Assembly: GCF_010093185.1 (NCBI RefSeq)
Contig: NZ_PDWL01000008.1
Span: 62,001-126,000 of the forward strand
Direction: 5' to 3'
Source: Pseudoxanthomonas jiangsuensis
Lineage (GTDB): Bacteria; Pseudomonadota; Gammaproteobacteria; Xanthomonadales; Xanthomonadaceae
Length of the DNA stretch: 64,000 nt
Part shown: piece after piece, positions 51,514 through 61,025 of the stretch
How positions within the stretch are numbered: the first letter of the stretch is position 1
Layout of the letters: each line of letters begins with the position of its first letter
Position numbers and translations under genes: made by a program
Notes under the pieces: model-generated
Database searches by the model: none
Seen by the model: the letters and a program-made list of their open reading frames with translations, nothing else
What the model was told of the DNA's origin: nothing

Positions 51514-51533
51514 GTCCCGGCGTGCGCCGGGAC
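51514..51533. repeat. Hairpin between 5'-nucleotidase and cheB
   Basis: GTCCCGGCG, TG, CGCCGGGAC: perfect 9-bp arms. No T-tract on either strand. The core CCCGGCG-TG-CGCCGGG resembles an intergenic repeat common in GC-rich proteobacteria; it may help end both convergent transcripts. Confidence 0.5.
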
Positions 51534-51546
51534 GACGGGGTGGCGT

Positions 51547-52614
51547 TCAGGCCGCGACGCGGGCGCCGGAGAGTTCGAGCAGGCGCCCGGCGATCCGGTC
51601 GAGCGGCAGCATCTCCTGCGCCGCGCCCAGCTTCCAGGCCGCGCCGGGCATGCCCCAGACCACGCTGGTGGCCTCGTCCTGGACCAGGGTCGCCGCCCCG
51701 GCCTGGCGCAGCTCCAGCAGGCCGCGGGCGCCGTCGTCGCCCATTCCGGTGAGGATCGCTGCCACCGCATTGGCGCCGGCGTTCTGCGCCACCGAGCGGA
51801 ACAGCACGTCCACCGCCGGACGGTGGCGGTTGACCGGCGGGCCGTCGTCGATCCGGCAGCGCCAGCGGGCGCCGTCGCGGATGATCCGCAGGTGGCGGTC
51901 GCCGGGCGGCAGGTAGGCGTGCCCGGGCAGGACCTGCTCGCCGTCGCCGGCCTCGCGCACCAGCATCTGCGAGTGCCGGTCCAGGCGCTCGACGAAGGCG
52001 CGGCTGAAGCCGCCGGGGATATGCTGGGTCAGGACGATCGCCGGCGCGTCCGGCGGCATCTGCTCCAGGACCACGCGGATCGCCTCGGTGCCGCCGGCGG
52101 AGGCGCCGATCGCGATCAGCCGGTCGGTGGTGCGGAAGCGCGAGGCCACGGTCGCCTTCGGCGCGTCGGCCAGCGGTTCGAGCCTTTGCGCCGGCCGGGC
52201 CAGGGCCTGCGGCCGCGCCCGGGCAGCGCCCTTGACCTTGGCCACGATCTCCGCCGCGTATTCCTCCAGCCCCTGGGCCACGCCCAGCTTGGGCTTGGTG
52301 ACGAAATCCACCGCGCCCAGCGCCAGCGCCTGCAGGGTGATGTCGGCGCCGCGCTCGGTCAGCGAGGACACCATCACCACCGGCATCGGCCGCAGGCGCA
52401 TGATGTTCTCGAGGAAGGCCAGGCCGTCCATGCGCGGCATCTCGACGTCCAGGGTCAGCACGTCGGGGTTGAGGCGCTTGATCTTCTCGCGCGCCAGCAG
52501 GGGGGCGGCGGCGGTGCCGACCACCTCGATTTCCGGGTCGCGGTCCAGCAGCTCGGTCAGGATCTGCCGCACCACCGCCGAATCGTCGACCACCAGGACC
52601 TTGATCTTGGCCAT
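51547..52614 (-). CDS. cheB: Chemotaxis protein-glutamate methylesterase/glutaminase CheB
   Basis: 355 aa. N-terminal receiver domain with Asp10, Asp11 and phospho-acceptor Asp56 ([12 protein letters not shown]), VSSLTE and the TKP Lys. A linker rich in Arg/Ala leads to the CheB catalytic domain with Ser in IGASAGG, His in TQHIPGGFS and Asp in LTGMGDDGA. It removes methyl groups from chemoreceptors when phosphorylated by CheA, giving adaptation. Its ATG overlaps the TAA stop of cheD by one base. Last gene of the cheR-cheD-cheB unit. Confidence 0.97.
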   Translation of the reverse strand: MAKIKVLVVDDSAVVRQILTELLDRDPEIEVVGTAAAPLLAREKIKRLNPDVLTLDVEMPRMDGLAFLENIMRLRPMPVVMVSSLTERGADITLQALALGAVDFVTKPKLGVAQGLEEYAAEIVAKVKGAARARPQALARPAQRLEPLADAPKATVASRFRTTDRLIAIGASAGGTEAIRVVLEQMPPDAPAIVLTQHIPGGFSRAFVERLDRHSQMLVREAGDGEQVLPGHAYLPPGDRHLRIIRDGARWRCRIDDGPPVNRHRPAVDVLFRSVAQNAGANAVAAILTGMGDDGARGLLELRQAGAATLVQDEATSVVWGMPGAAWKLGAAQEMLPLDRIAGRLLELSGARVAA

Positions 52615-53210
52615 TAGAACAGCTCCACGCCGCCGCTGACCGGGGTGCGCGACAGGCGGGCGCGGGCGGCCGATTCGGCGGCGGCGACCTCGGCCTCGTG
52701 CGCGTGCGGCAGGCGGTTGACCATCACCTTGCCGGTCTGCGGGAAGAAGAACACCTTGCGCGGGTGGATCCCGCGCAGGTCCTCGGCCACCACCGGGATC
52801 TTCTCCGCGTCCAGGTAGGCCAGCACGAACTCGGCGTTGCGGGTGCCCACCGGGTTGGAGGTGAAGCCCTTGAGCACGTTGGCGCCGCCGAACACCTTGG
52901 CCTCCAGGCGCTTGCGGCTGGCGCCGCGCTTGAGCAGTTCGTTGATCAGCACTTCCATGGCGTAGCTGCCATAGCGCGCGGGGGCGCCGTCGCCGGTGTT
53001 GCCGTCCGGCAGCAGGAAGTGGTTCATCCCGCCCATCTGCAGCAGGGGGTCGCGGATGCAGGCGGCCACGCACGAGCCCAGCGTGGTCACCAGGGCGGTG
53101 CCGTCGTCGACCACCAGGTACTGGGTGGGCAGCAGCTTGGCGGCAGGGACCTTGAACTGCGGGTCGCGGTAGCGCATGACCTCGTCGGCCCTGACGGCGA
53201 CCGTGCTCAT
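52614..53210 (-). CDS. cheD: Chemoreceptor glutamine deamidase CheD
   Basis: Deamidates Gln to Glu at receptor methylation sites. 198 aa. Catalytic Cys47 in [11 protein letters not shown] and His64 in [11 protein letters not shown] are intact; FGGANVLKG and [11 protein letters not shown] follow. The last 40 residues are an Ala/Glu-rich tail. Its ATG overlaps the cheR stop (ATGA), and its own stop overlaps the cheB ATG, so cheR-cheD-cheB is translated as a coupled set covering methylation, deamidation and demethylation. Confidence 0.96.
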   Translation of the reverse strand: MSTVAVRADEVMRYRDPQFKVPAAKLLPTQYLVVDDGTALVTTLGSCVAACIRDPLLQMGGMNHFLLPDGNTGDGAPARYGSYAMEVLINELLKRGASRKRLEAKVFGGANVLKGFTSNPVGTRNAEFVLAYLDAEKIPVVAEDLRGIHPRKVFFFPQTGKVMVNRLPHAHEAEVAAAESAARARLSRTPVSGGVELF

Positions 53211-54076
53211 GCGCGCACCGCCGCGCCCTGGCGGCGATACAGGGTCCGGCCGCAGGGCTGGATCAGGTCGGCGGCGTGCAGGTAGTTCTCCGAGTGGCCG
53301 GTGTAGAGCAGGCTGCCGGCGTCCATGTGCGCGACCAGCCGCGACAGGATGTCGCGCTGGGTCGGCTTGTCGAAGTAGATCATCACGTTGCGGCAGAACA
53401 GCGCGGCGAAGGTGCCGCCGACGTCGTAGCGCGGCGCCAGCAGGTTGAGCGGGCGGAACTCGATCAGCGCCTGCAGGGCGGGATTGACCCGGCAGCGACC
53501 CTCGTTGGGGCCGGTCCCGCGCTGGAAGTAGCGGCGGCGGGTGGCGTCGTCCAGGCTGGCGATCCGCTCCACCGGATAGACCCCGCGCTGGGCGGTGGCC
53601 AGCACCTGGGTGTCGATGTCGGTGGCTACGATCCTCACCGGCGGAGTGAGGCTGCCGAAGGCTTCGCAGGCGGTGATCGCCATCGAATACGGCTCCTCGC
53701 CGGTGGAGGCGGCGCACGACCACAGCCGGATCGTGCCCTGGCCGCTGCCGATCTCGCGCAACTGGCTGTGCAGGCGCTCGAAATGGTGCGGCTCGCGGAA
53801 GAAGGCGGTGAGGTTGGTGGTCAGGGCGTTGGTGAACGACTGCCACTCGTCGCCGTCGGGGTCGGCTTCGAGCCGGTCCAGGTACTGGCCGAAGTCGTTC
53901 ATGCCCAGGGCGCGCAGGCGCCGCGACAGGCGGCCGTAGACCATGTCGCGCTTTCCGGCGGCCAGGGCGATGCCGGCGCGCGCATGGATCATCTGGCAGA
54001 CGCGGCGGAAATCGCGGTCGCTGAAATCGAACTCGCGGGTGTCCCCGGGAGGGTGCGGCAGGTGCGTGGCGCTCAT
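53207..54076 (-). CDS. cheR: Chemotaxis methyltransferase CheR
   Basis: SAM-dependent methyltransferase for receptor Glu residues. 289 aa. The N-terminal helical domain ([34 protein letters not shown]) has the Arg-rich face that contacts receptors. [13 protein letters not shown] precedes the Rossmann fold with [19 protein letters not shown] (SAM loop), ATDIDTQVL and [10 protein letters not shown]. The beta-subdomain between about 200 and 230 is the pentapeptide-docking site in Salmonella CheR. ATG 54076 begins [10 protein letters not shown] FliA-type promoter lies about 55 bp upstream, after the terminator of the preceding receptor gene. Confidence 0.96.
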   Translation of the reverse strand: MSATHLPHPPGDTREFDFSDRDFRRVCQMIHARAGIALAAGKRDMVYGRLSRRLRALGMNDFGQYLDRLEADPDGDEWQSFTNALTTNLTAFFREPHHFERLHSQLREIGSGQGTIRLWSCAASTGEEPYSMAITACEAFGSLTPPVRIVATDIDTQVLATAQRGVYPVERIASLDDATRRRYFQRGTGPNEGRCRVNPALQALIEFRPLNLLAPRYDVGGTFAALFCRNVMIYFDKPTQRDILSRLVAHMDAGSLLYTGHSENYLHAADLIQPCGRTLYRRQGAAVRA

Positions 54077-54131
54077 CTCGGATCCGTGAGGGCTGCTGGG
54101 CGACGGGGCCGCGGCAGGTCCCGTCGCTTGG

Positions 54132-54158
54132 ATATCGGCGCGGGCGATCCGAAATTGA
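54132..54158 (-). promoter_or_regulatory. FliA (sigma-28) promoter of cheRDB
   Basis: Minus strand: TCAATTTC-N11-GCCGATAT, with the spacing of the FliA consensus (TAAAGTTT or TCAAGTTT, N11, GCCGATAA). Transcription would begin about 45 nt before the cheR ATG. Confidence 0.8.
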
Positions 54159-54227
54159 TGGGCCGCGGCAGGAGGACGACGGACGGTCGCGGCGCTGGCG
54201 GGCCGGCGGCGTGGCTTGGACGCGAGG

Positions 54228-54256
54228 AAAAAAAAAGCCCCGGCGGGTGCCGGGGC
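54228..54256 (-). terminator. Intrinsic terminator after the PAS-containing chemoreceptor gene
   Basis: Minus-strand stem GCCCCGGC, four-base loop, GCCGGGGC followed by nine T. It is the strongest terminator in the window and separates the receptor gene from cheR, which has its own promoter just below. Confidence 0.92.
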
Positions 54257-54282
54257 CTGAAGTGGAGCTTCTGGAGATCGCC

Positions 54283-56664
54283 TCAGAACTCGGCCCAATC
54301 GGCCTCGTTGATGATGGTGGCGGTGTTGCCGGCCGCCGCGGCGCGCGGCGTGGCGGCGCGGGCCGCGGGCTTGCGTGCCGGGAACGGTGCCGCCGGCGCC
54401 GGCGCCGGATCGGCGGCCGGCGCATTGGCCGCCGCGGTGCCGCCCTCGATCCGGAACACGGCGATGGCCTGGGCCAGGCTGCTGGCCTGCTCCTCCATCG
54501 AGCGGGCGGCGGCGGTGGCCTCCTCGACCAGGGCCGCGTTCTGCTGGGTGGTCTCGTCCATCTGCACGATGGTCTGGTTGACCTGCTCGATGCCGGCGGC
54601 CTGCTCCTGCGAGGCGGCGCTGATCTCGGCCATGATGTCGGTGACCCTTTGCACCGAGGCCACGATCTCGCCCATGGTCTTGCCGGCCTGGTCGGCCAGC
54701 TGGGCGCCGTTGGCGACCTTGCTGGTGGAATCCTCGATCAGGGTCTTGATCTCCTTGGCCGCGGTGGCGCTGCGCTGGGCCAGGCTGCGCACCTCGGTGG
54801 CGACCACGGCGAAGCCGCGGCCCTGCTCACCGGCGCGGGCCGCCTCCACCGCGGCGTTGAGCGCCAGGATGTTGGTCTGGAAGGCGATGCCGTCGATGAC
54901 CGAGATGATGTCGGCGATCTTGCGCGAGGAAGCCTGGATGTCGGCCATGGTGGTGACCACCTGGCCGACGACCTGGCCGCCCTGGGAGGCGACCGAGGCC
55001 GCGCCCACGGCCAGCTGGTTGGCCTGGCGGGCATGGTCGGCGTTCTGCTTGACGGTGGAGGTCAGCTCCTCCATCGAGGCGGCGGTTTCTTCCAGGTTGG
55101 CGGCCTGCTGCTCGGTACGGCGCGACAGGTCGTTGTTGCCCGAGGCGATCTCGGTGGCGCCGGTATTGATCGAGGCCGAGGCCTGCTGGATGCGGCCGAC
55201 GATCGAGGTCAGCTGGGCGGCGGTGGCGTTGGCGTCGTCGCGCATCTGGGCGAACACGCCGCGGAAGTCGCCTTCCATGCGCGTGGTCAGGTCGCCCTGG
55301 GACAGCGCGGTCAGCAGGCGCGAGACCTCCGACAGGCTGATCGCGTTGGCGTCCAGCAGGCCGTTGAGCTGGACCGCCAGCTGCAGCAGGAAGCCCTGCT
55401 TGCCGTCGGTGTCGATCCGGCCGGACAGGTCGCCGGCGGCCGCGGCCTCGACCACGCGCGCCACTTCCTGCTCGACGTGGACCTCGGTGGTGCGGTCGCG
55501 CCATTCGTACACGGTGCCCACGTTCTCGCCGGCCTCGTTGCGGATGAGCGAGATGTTCTGCGCGAACACCGCGTTGCCGTACTGCATCTCGCGCTGGGCG
55601 CGGCCGTCCTTCTCCAGCCGGGATACGAAGTCGGTCGCGACCTTGCCGCCGTGCTCGAGCACGGACACCGGCTGGCCGACCAGCGGCCGCGCCGGGTCGA
55701 TGCCGGGCAAGGCGGCGACGATCTGGTCGGTGTAGGACTCCAGCATGCCGCGCAGGGCCGGATTGGTATAGACCACGTCCATCGCATCGTCGGTGATGAT
55801 CATGCCGATCGAAGAGCTGTCCAGCGCGGTGCGCACGCGCAGGTTCTCGCTGGCGATCTTCTGGTCGCGCTCGGTGCGCTCGCGCAGGTCGTGCTGCATG
55901 CGCTGCATGGACTTGAGCAGGTCGCCGATCTCGTCGCCTCGGGAGGTGTCGATCCGGCTGTCCAGCTTGCCGCCGGCCACGTCGTTGGCCACGCCCACGG
56001 CCTCGCGCATGGCGCCGGTCAGGTTGCGGGCCAGGAACCAGGCGATCGCCAGGCCGCCGCCGATGCCGGCCAGCAGCATCACCACGGTCAGGGTGACCGA
56101 TGCGGCCTGCGCGCGCTCGGCATCGCTCTTGGCCTCGCTGGCCTGGCGGTTGCCTTCCTTGATCAGGGCCAGGGTGGCCTCGCTGGCCTTGGAGTGCAGC
56201 TCATGGGTCTCGCCGAGGAAGGTGTCGATGGCGTCGTCCGGCAGTTCCAGGTCGATCATCTCGTTGACCGAATCGTAGGACGCCTTGGCCGCGGCCCAGG
56301 AGGTCTTGAACTCCTCGAACAGCTTGCGCTCCTGCGCGGTGCTGATCAGCTTCTCGTAGGTGCCGATGGTCTTTTCGATCTGCGCGGCGGTGGAAGCGCT
56401 GCGCTGCCGCGCGTCCTGCTTGACCGTCTCGCTGGCGCGCATCAGGCCGCGGTAGGACGCGGTGCGGAACTCGCCCAGGAGGGCGCGCAGTTCGCCTGCG
56501 GTGGACACCGTGTCCAGGGTATTGCCGGCGATGTGGTCGGTGGCCCGGCCCAGCGAGGAAAGCCCGAAGAAGGCTCCGGCGCCCTGGGCGAGCATGAGGA
56601 CGAGCACCACGCCGAAAGCCAGCATGAGCTTGGGCGTGAGCTTGAGGTTCTTCAGCCAGTGCAT
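54283..56664 (-). CDS. Methyl-accepting chemotaxis protein with PAS domain and DWAEF tail
   Basis: Transmembrane chemoreceptor of 793 aa. TM1 at about 12-33, a periplasmic four-helix-bundle-like region (35-185; [21 protein letters not shown]), TM2 near 190-212, then HAMP ([20 protein letters not shown]). A PAS-like domain follows (about 275-400; [24 protein letters not shown]), then a further HAMP-like segment ([19 protein letters not shown]). The signalling hairpin contains [21 protein letters not shown] and a kinase-control tip at [25 protein letters not shown]. It ends in an Ala/Pro-rich linker and pentapeptide DWAEF. GGGGGA lies 8 nt before the ATG. Co-transcribed with the small exported protein upstream. 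Confidence 0.95.
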   Translation of the reverse strand: MHWLKNLKLTPKLMLAFGVVLVLMLAQGAGAFFGLSSLGRATDHIAGNTLDTVSTAGELRALLGEFRTASYRGLMRASETVKQDARQRSASTAAQIEKTIGTYEKLISTAQERKLFEEFKTSWAAAKASYDSVNEMIDLELPDDAIDTFLGETHELHSKASEATLALIKEGNRQASEAKSDAERAQAASVTLTVVMLLAGIGGGLAIAWFLARNLTGAMREAVGVANDVAGGKLDSRIDTSRGDEIGDLLKSMQRMQHDLRERTERDQKIASENLRVRTALDSSSIGMIITDDAMDVVYTNPALRGMLESYTDQIVAALPGIDPARPLVGQPVSVLEHGGKVATDFVSRLEKDGRAQREMQYGNAVFAQNISLIRNEAGENVGTVYEWRDRTTEVHVEQEVARVVEAAAAGDLSGRIDTDGKQGFLLQLAVQLNGLLDANAISLSEVSRLLTALSQGDLTTRMEGDFRGVFAQMRDDANATAAQLTSIVGRIQQASASINTGATEIASGNNDLSRRTEQQAANLEETAASMEELTSTVKQNADHARQANQLAVGAASVASQGGQVVGQVVTTMADIQASSRKIADIISVIDGIAFQTNILALNAAVEAARAGEQGRGFAVVATEVRSLAQRSATAAKEIKTLIEDSTSKVANGAQLADQAGKTMGEIVASVQRVTDIMAEISAASQEQAAGIEQVNQTIVQMDETTQQNAALVEEATAAARSMEEQASSLAQAIAVFRIEGGTAAANAPAADPAPAPAAPFPARKPAARAATPRAAAAGNTATIINEADWAEF
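54452..55296. repeat. Receptor signalling-domain repeat, copy 1
   Basis: Aligns without gaps to 58741-59585 (offset 4289 bp) and to the third copy. The protein is almost unchanged across the segment; this copy differs most (for example [23 protein letters not shown] here). Confidence 0.8.
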
Positions 56665-56698
56665 GGAACGGTATCCCCCTGTACTTCAGAGACGAGGC

Positions 56699-56725
56699 GG
56701 CCCGGGCGCGCAAGGCGCCCGGGCC
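56699..56725. other. Hairpin between exported-protein gene and receptor gene
   Basis: GGCCCGGGCGC and GCGCCCGGGCC form an 11-bp stem within the 68-bp gap of this two-gene unit. No T-tract follows on the minus strand, so it may trim or stabilise the transcript rather than end it. Confidence 0.5.
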
Positions 56726-56732
56726 ATCGCGA

Positions 56733-57116
56733 TTACTTGATGGTGGCCAGCTTGATGTTCGACGGCGAGGTCACCGCGATCTCGGCGCGGCTGGCGTCGC
56801 GGGTGATCGTGCCGATCACGCAGACGTCGCGGCCTTCCAGCTCCTCGGGGGTCGGCTTGAACTTGCCGCGCTGGTCGCCGGGGATGCGGGCCGAGAAGGT
56901 GTGGCGCGGAAAGGCGCCGCCCATGTACAGGAAGGTCGGCGTGCCTTCGGCGTTCTCGGCATAGCGGGTCTTCTCGACCTTGCCGCAGACCATGCCGTCC
57001 TTGCCGACGAAGCGGACGGCCTGTTCGGCCGGGATCGCGTCGGCGGCCAGGGCGGCCATCGGGGCGGCCGCCAGCACGGCGGCAGCGAGGATGAGGGGAC
57101 GGAAGGACGGCTTCAT
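56733..57116 (-). CDS. Small exported OB-fold-like protein of unknown function
   Basis: 127 aa. A clear signal peptide (MKPSFRPLILAAAVLAAAPMAALA, cleavage near residue 24-25) points to the periplasm. The mature domain has the strand pattern of an OB fold: VCGKVEKTRYAENAEGTPTFLYMGG, FPRHTFSARIPG, LEGRDVCVIGTITRD, AEIAVTSPSNIKL. Two Cys (44 and 99) could form a disulfide. TGGAG lies 7 nt before the ATG. It is first in a unit with the PAS chemoreceptor and is driven by a FliA-type promoter, so it belongs to the motility regulon; a periplasmic partner of a receptor or motility complex is possible but not shown. Confidence 0.82.
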   Translation of the reverse strand: MKPSFRPLILAAAVLAAAPMAALAADAIPAEQAVRFVGKDGMVCGKVEKTRYAENAEGTPTFLYMGGAFPRHTFSARIPGDQRGKFKPTPEELEGRDVCVIGTITRDASRAEIAVTSPSNIKLATIK

Positions 57117-57177
57117 GGGTGGCTCCAGTAGGCAAGTGGGGGCGGTCGGGTCTCTGGGACTGGACCCTGTACCGGCC

Positions 57178-57204
57178 CTATCGGCACGCGGCGGCGGGAC
57201 TTTA
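57178..57204 (-). promoter_or_regulatory. FliA (sigma-28) promoter of exported protein and PAS receptor
   Basis: Minus strand: TAAAGTCC-N11-GCCGATAG, exact FliA spacing, 6 of 8 and 7 of 8 matches. It lies about 62 bp before the ATG at 57116. Confidence 0.85.
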
Positions 57205-57233
57205 TCGGGGTCGGGTGGAAACCGTGACGTCGG

Positions 57234-57710
57234 TCACGCGGCTTCGAGCGCGGCGTCGGCGCCCAGGTCGGCGCTGTCGAGCAGGGTCTCGATGTCCAGC
57301 AGGATCAGCATCCGCTCGTCCAGGGTGCCGATGCCGGAGATGAAACGGGTATCGACCGCCGCGCCGAATTCCGGGGTCGGACGGATCTGTTCCTGCGACA
57401 GCGGGATCACGTCGGAGACGCTGTCCACGACGATCCCGACCACCCGGTCCTCGACGTTGAGCACGATCATCACCGTGAAGCTGTCGTAGCGGGCCTCGCG
57501 CAGGCGCAGCTTCAGCCGCAGGTCGATCACCGGGACGATGGTGCCGCGCAGGTTGATCACGCCCTTGATGTACTCGGGAGCGTCGGGCACCCGGGTCACC
57601 GCGTCGTAGCCGCGGATCTCCTGGACCTTGAGGATGTCGACGCCGTAGTGCTCGTCGCCGAGGGTGAAGGTGAGGAATTCGCCGGTGGACTGGGCCGGGG
57701 TGCTGCTCAT
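57234..57710 (-). CDS. cheW: Chemotaxis coupling protein CheW
   Basis: Scaffold joining receptors to CheA. 158 aa with the SH3-like CheW fold: [54 protein letters not shown] in three consecutive strands blocks (the PxYxxGVINLRGxIxPVIDLR signature is intact), then [13 protein letters not shown] and the C-terminal helix [18 protein letters not shown] lies 8 nt before the ATG. It has its own FliA-type promoter about 55 bp upstream. Confidence 0.96.
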   Translation of the reverse strand: MSSTPAQSTGEFLTFTLGDEHYGVDILKVQEIRGYDAVTRVPDAPEYIKGVINLRGTIVPVIDLRLKLRLREARYDSFTVMIVLNVEDRVVGIVVDSVSDVIPLSQEQIRPTPEFGAAVDTRFISGIGTLDERMLILLDIETLLDSADLGADAALEAA

Positions 57711-57765
57711 GGGTGCGCTCCTGCAGGGCGGGGCCGCGCCCTGGGCGCGGATCGGTTCCTGAGGG

Positions 57766-57792
57766 AGATCGGCCGTGGCGGCCGCAACTTTA
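57766..57792 (-). promoter_or_regulatory. FliA (sigma-28) promoter of cheW
   Basis: Minus strand: TAAAGTTG-N11-GCCGATCT. The -35 matches 7 of 8 and the -10 6 of 8 positions, with exact spacing. It lies between the ycgR stop and the cheW start. Confidence 0.82.
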
Positions 57793-57815
57793 GCGGCGCG
57801 ACGGACGGGCGGCGG

Positions 57816-58589
57816 TCAGATCGCCCGGCGCTCGCGGGCGTTGCGCTGGCGCTCGACCCGGAAGATGTACTGCAGGATCTGCTTCTCCGCGTACGCGGAC
57901 AGGTCGACGAAGCGGCAGCCGGCGCGCAGGGTGGCGCCTGCCAGCGGTTCCTGGCGGGAGAGGTGGCAGACCTCCAGCTGCACCGGCAGGGGATCGCCTT
58001 CCGGCAGGCACAGCTGGCAGCCGGCGAGGATCTCGCGGGCGCGGAAGCGCGGCTCGTCCGGCTCGCGCACCGACAGCGCCAGGCCGCCGCCGCTCAGGTC
58101 CAGGACCCGGGCCTGCAAGGGCGGGTCGTCGGCGCGCAGCGCGGGCACCTGCACGGTGACCACCGGCCCGGGCACCAGGGGCAGCCGGTACAGCTCGCGC
58201 CTCTGCAGCTTGAGCACGGATTCGGGCAAGGGCGCGACGAAGGCGACCCTGCCCTCGTGTTCGACCCGGGTCAGGCCGCGCAGGCGGAACTGTATCCGGA
58301 TCCGGTCCAGCTGGGAGACGCAGGTCAGGTGGTGGGCCCCGGCGATCCGCTGGTTGACCGCTTCCTGGTGGTTGCCGTCGATCAGGACCGTGCCTTCCTC
58401 GCCGTCCAGCTCGACGTCCAGCAGCGCGGTCGGGCAGGGCAGACCACCGGGCATCACGTGGGCGCTGATCAGCGCCCGGTGCTCGATCAGGGACTGCAGA
58501 ACCCGAGCGATCTCGCGAGGGTCATGCAGCAGATAGCGCGCATCCTCGAGATCCTGCGGTTCGGCGAGGGTTTCATCGGCAGCCGACAT
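57816..58589 (-). CDS. ycgR: Flagellar brake protein YcgR (PilZ domain)
   Basis: c-di-GMP effector that slows flagellar rotation. 257 aa. The N-terminal YcgR domain (about 20-110; HLLTCVSQLDRIRIQFRLRG-like strands) is followed by a PilZ domain. Its c-di-GMP-binding residues are the Arg-rich QRRELYRLPL (RxxxR) and DLSGGGLALSV (D/NxSxxG). Start ATG 58589 (MSAADETLAEP) is chosen because the longer reading from 58667 would run across the FliA-type promoter; the Shine-Dalgarno is weak. Linking c-di-GMP to motility fits with orn in the same window. Confidence 0.92.
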   Translation of the reverse strand: MSAADETLAEPQDLEDARYLLHDPREIARVLQSLIEHRALISAHVMPGGLPCPTALLDVELDGEEGTVLIDGNHQEAVNQRIAGAHHLTCVSQLDRIRIQFRLRGLTRVEHEGRVAFVAPLPESVLKLQRRELYRLPLVPGPVVTVQVPALRADDPPLQARVLDLSGGGLALSVREPDEPRFRAREILAGCQLCLPEGDPLPVQLEVCHLSRQEPLAGATLRAGCRFVDLSAYAEKQILQYIFRVERQRNARERRAI

Positions 58590-58627
58590 CGGGTGGGGCA
58601 GATCGCGTGGGAAGGGCGGTGGATATC

Positions 58628-58654
58628 CTAGCGGCTGGAGACGGTAAAAGTTGA
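58628..58654 (-). promoter_or_regulatory. FliA (sigma-28) promoter of ycgR
   Basis: Minus strand: TCAACTTT-N11-GCCGCTAG, exact spacing; the -35 differs from TCAAGTTT at one base. It lies about 40 bp before the ycgR ATG, and its presence decides the start codon. Confidence 0.72.
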
Positions 58655-58697
58655 CCGCATGCCCCATCCACGCGCGGATGGGGCAGGCCCGTCGCGA

Positions 58698-60842
58698 TCA
58701 CGCCACCCGTGGAAGCGGCAGCGGGCCGCCGTCGTCCAGCCGGAACACGGCGATGGCCTGGGCCAGGCTGCTGGCCTGCTCCTCCATCGAACGGGCCGCG
58801 GCGGTAGCTTCCTCGACCAGGGCCGCGTTCTGCTGGGTGGTCTCGTCCATCTGCACGATGGTCTGGTTGACCTGCTCGATGCCCGCGGCCTGCTCCTGCG
58901 AGGCGGCGCTGATCTCGGCCATGATGTCGGTCACTCGTTGCACCGAAGCCACCAGCTCGCCCATGGTCTTGCCGGCCTGCTCGGCCAGGGCCGAGCCGTC
59001 GGCGACCTTGCTGGTGGAATCCTCGATCAGGGTCTTGATCTCCTTGGCCGCGGTGGCGCTGCGCTGGGCCAGGCTGCGCACCTCGGTGGCGACCACCGCG
59101 AAGCCACGGCCCTGCTCGCCGGCGCGGGCCGCCTCCACCGCGGCGTTGAGCGCCAGGATGTTGGTCTGGAAGGCGATGCCGTCGATCACCGAGATGATGT
59201 CGGCGATCTTGCGCGAGGAGGCCTGGATGTCGGCCATGGTGGTGACCACCTGGCCGACGACCTGGCCGCCCTGGGAGGCGACGGAGGCGGCACCGACGGC
59301 CAGCTGGTTGGCCTGGCGGGCATGGTCGGCGTTCTGCTTGACGGTGGAGGTCAGCTCCTCCATCGAGGCGGCGGTCTCTTCCAGGTTGGCGGCCTGCTGC
59401 TCGGTACGGCGCGACAGGTCGTTGTTGCCCGAGGCGATCTCGGTGGCGGCGGTATTGATCGAGCCGGAGGCCTGCTGGATCCCGGAGACGATCGAGGTCA
59501 GCTGGGCCACGGTGGCATTGGCGTCGTCGCGCATGCGGGCGAACACGCCGTGGAAGTCGCCTTCCATGCGCGCGGTCAGGTCGCCGGCGGCGATGGCCCT
59601 GAGCAGGGTGGAGACCTGGTCCAGGTTGCCGTCGGTGGTCTCCATCAGCCGGTTCAGGCCGGCGACCATGGCCTGGAAGTCGTGCTGGTAGCGCGATTCG
59701 TCGCCGCGCTGGGTGAAGTCACCGCTCGCCGCCGCCTGCGACAGGCGCTTGATCTCGGCGTTGATCGCGCCGAGGTTGCGCTTGACCGCAGCCATGGTCT
59801 CGGAGAGTACGGCCTTCTCGCCCGGATACTGCTCCAGGTCGCGGGACAGGTCGCCGATCGCGTACTGGCCCATCACGTCCACCAGGTGCAGCTTGACGTC
59901 GACATGGGCGCCGACCAGGGCATTGGTGTCGCGGACCATCTGGCCGAAATCGCCGGGGAAACGCGATTCGTCCATGCGGAAGCTGATGGCGCCTTCGTCG
60001 TGGCGTTCCGCCATCTCGCGCTGGGCGGCCATGACCGCGCGCAGCTGCTGCTGCATGTGGTCGGTGGCCTTGAGCATCTGTCCCACTTCGTCGCGGCCGT
60101 GCTCGCCGGTGCGCACGCCCAGGTCGCCGTTGGAGACGCCCTTGATCGCCGCCAGGGCGCGGCCGACCGAATCGAGCACGGTGCTGCCGATCAGCCAGCC
60201 GATCGCCAGGTTCAGCAGGACCAGCAGGCCGCCGGCCACGGTCATGATCGCGGTGAACTGCAGGGCCTGGCCCTGGGTGTCGTCCATGTACACGCCGGTC
60301 CCGATCACCCAGCCCCAGGGCTGGTACAGGGCGGCGAAGGAGGTCTTGCGCACCGGATCCTTCTCGCCGGCCTTGGCCCAGGTGTAGTCGACGAAATCGC
60401 CGCCGGACTGGGCCGCCTTCACGAAGGCCGGGAAGATCGACTTGCCGTCGGGGCTGAGCACGTCGGCCACCGGCTTGCCGGCCAGGTCCGGGCGGGTGGG
60501 GTGCATCAGCATCCGCGGTTCCTCGTCGGTGACGAAGAAGTAGTCCACGCCCTTGCTGGCCTGCATCACCTTGAGGGCGGCCAGCGCCTCGGCCTTGGCG
60601 GTATCCAGGTCCATTTCGCCGGCCTCGGCGCGGGCGGCATAGCCCTCGATCACGCCGATGGCCATCTCGGTCTGCGCGCGCAGGCCCTGCTGGCGGGTCT
60701 TGTTGAGGTCCACGTACTGCATGCGCGCGGCAAGTACCGCCAGGGCGACGATGCCGACGGCGACGAAGGCCGTCTGCAGCAGGAACTTGCGCTTCATCGG
60801 CAGGTTGGACAGCAGCCGGCGCGGCGCGCTGATCAGGCTCAT
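58698..60842 (-). CDS. Methyl-accepting chemotaxis protein with Cache-type sensor and HAMP array
   Basis: Chemoreceptor of 714 aa. TM1 about 19-40, then a periplasmic single-Cache domain (45-190; [35 protein letters not shown]), the fold that senses small carboxylic or amino acids. TM2 is about 198-220. A chain of HAMP-like units follows ([68 protein letters not shown]), then the conserved signalling hairpin. Unlike the other two receptors here it ends [15 protein letters not shown] with no DWAEF tail, so it may need a tailed neighbour for efficient methylation. Ligand unknown. Confidence 0.95.
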   Translation of the reverse strand: MSLISAPRRLLSNLPMKRKFLLQTAFVAVGIVALAVLAARMQYVDLNKTRQQGLRAQTEMAIGVIEGYAARAEAGEMDLDTAKAEALAALKVMQASKGVDYFFVTDEEPRMLMHPTRPDLAGKPVADVLSPDGKSIFPAFVKAAQSGGDFVDYTWAKAGEKDPVRKTSFAALYQPWGWVIGTGVYMDDTQGQALQFTAIMTVAGGLLVLLNLAIGWLIGSTVLDSVGRALAAIKGVSNGDLGVRTGEHGRDEVGQMLKATDHMQQQLRAVMAAQREMAERHDEGAISFRMDESRFPGDFGQMVRDTNALVGAHVDVKLHLVDVMGQYAIGDLSRDLEQYPGEKAVLSETMAAVKRNLGAINAEIKRLSQAAASGDFTQRGDESRYQHDFQAMVAGLNRLMETTDGNLDQVSTLLRAIAAGDLTARMEGDFHGVFARMRDDANATVAQLTSIVSGIQQASGSINTAATEIASGNNDLSRRTEQQAANLEETAASMEELTSTVKQNADHARQANQLAVGAASVASQGGQVVGQVVTTMADIQASSRKIADIISVIDGIAFQTNILALNAAVEAARAGEQGRGFAVVATEVRSLAQRSATAAKEIKTLIEDSTSKVADGSALAEQAGKTMGELVASVQRVTDIMAEISAASQEQAAGIEQVNQTIVQMDETTQQNAALVEEATAAARSMEEQASSLAQAIAVFRLDDGGPLPLPRVA
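58741..59747. repeat. Receptor signalling-domain repeat, copy 2
   Basis: 1007 bp aligning without any gap to 61198-62204 (offset 2457 bp), nearly identical by eye with scattered single-base differences mostly at third codon positions. The first 845 bp also align to copy 1. Confidence 0.85.
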
Positions 60843-60873
60843 GGGCGTTCCAGGAGGAATACGGTTCCGTCTG

Positions 60874-60901
60874 GTATCGGCCTGGAGCGCGGCCGCCTTG
60901 A
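60874..60901 (-). promoter_or_regulatory. FliA-like promoter of the Cache receptor
   Basis: Minus strand: TCAA-N16-GCCGATAC. The -10 is good, but the spacing is one base longer than in the other sites (N15 counted from TCAA), so strength may be lower. About 35 bp before the ATG. Confidence 0.55.
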
Positions 60902-61025
60902 ACGCCTTGCGACGGACGGTGGCGGTCTTCCGTCACAGATCGGAGGGCTGTTTCCTCCGGAAACGGTTACCGGCCGAACCCCGCGACCCCGGCGTGGAAC
61001 CGGCGTCGCGGGGGAGGGCGAAGCC

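Noticed and set aside
51514..51533. Intrinsic terminator of cheB
   Set aside because: The 9-bp-arm hairpin is real but has no T-tract on either strand; it is listed as a repeat/hairpin instead.
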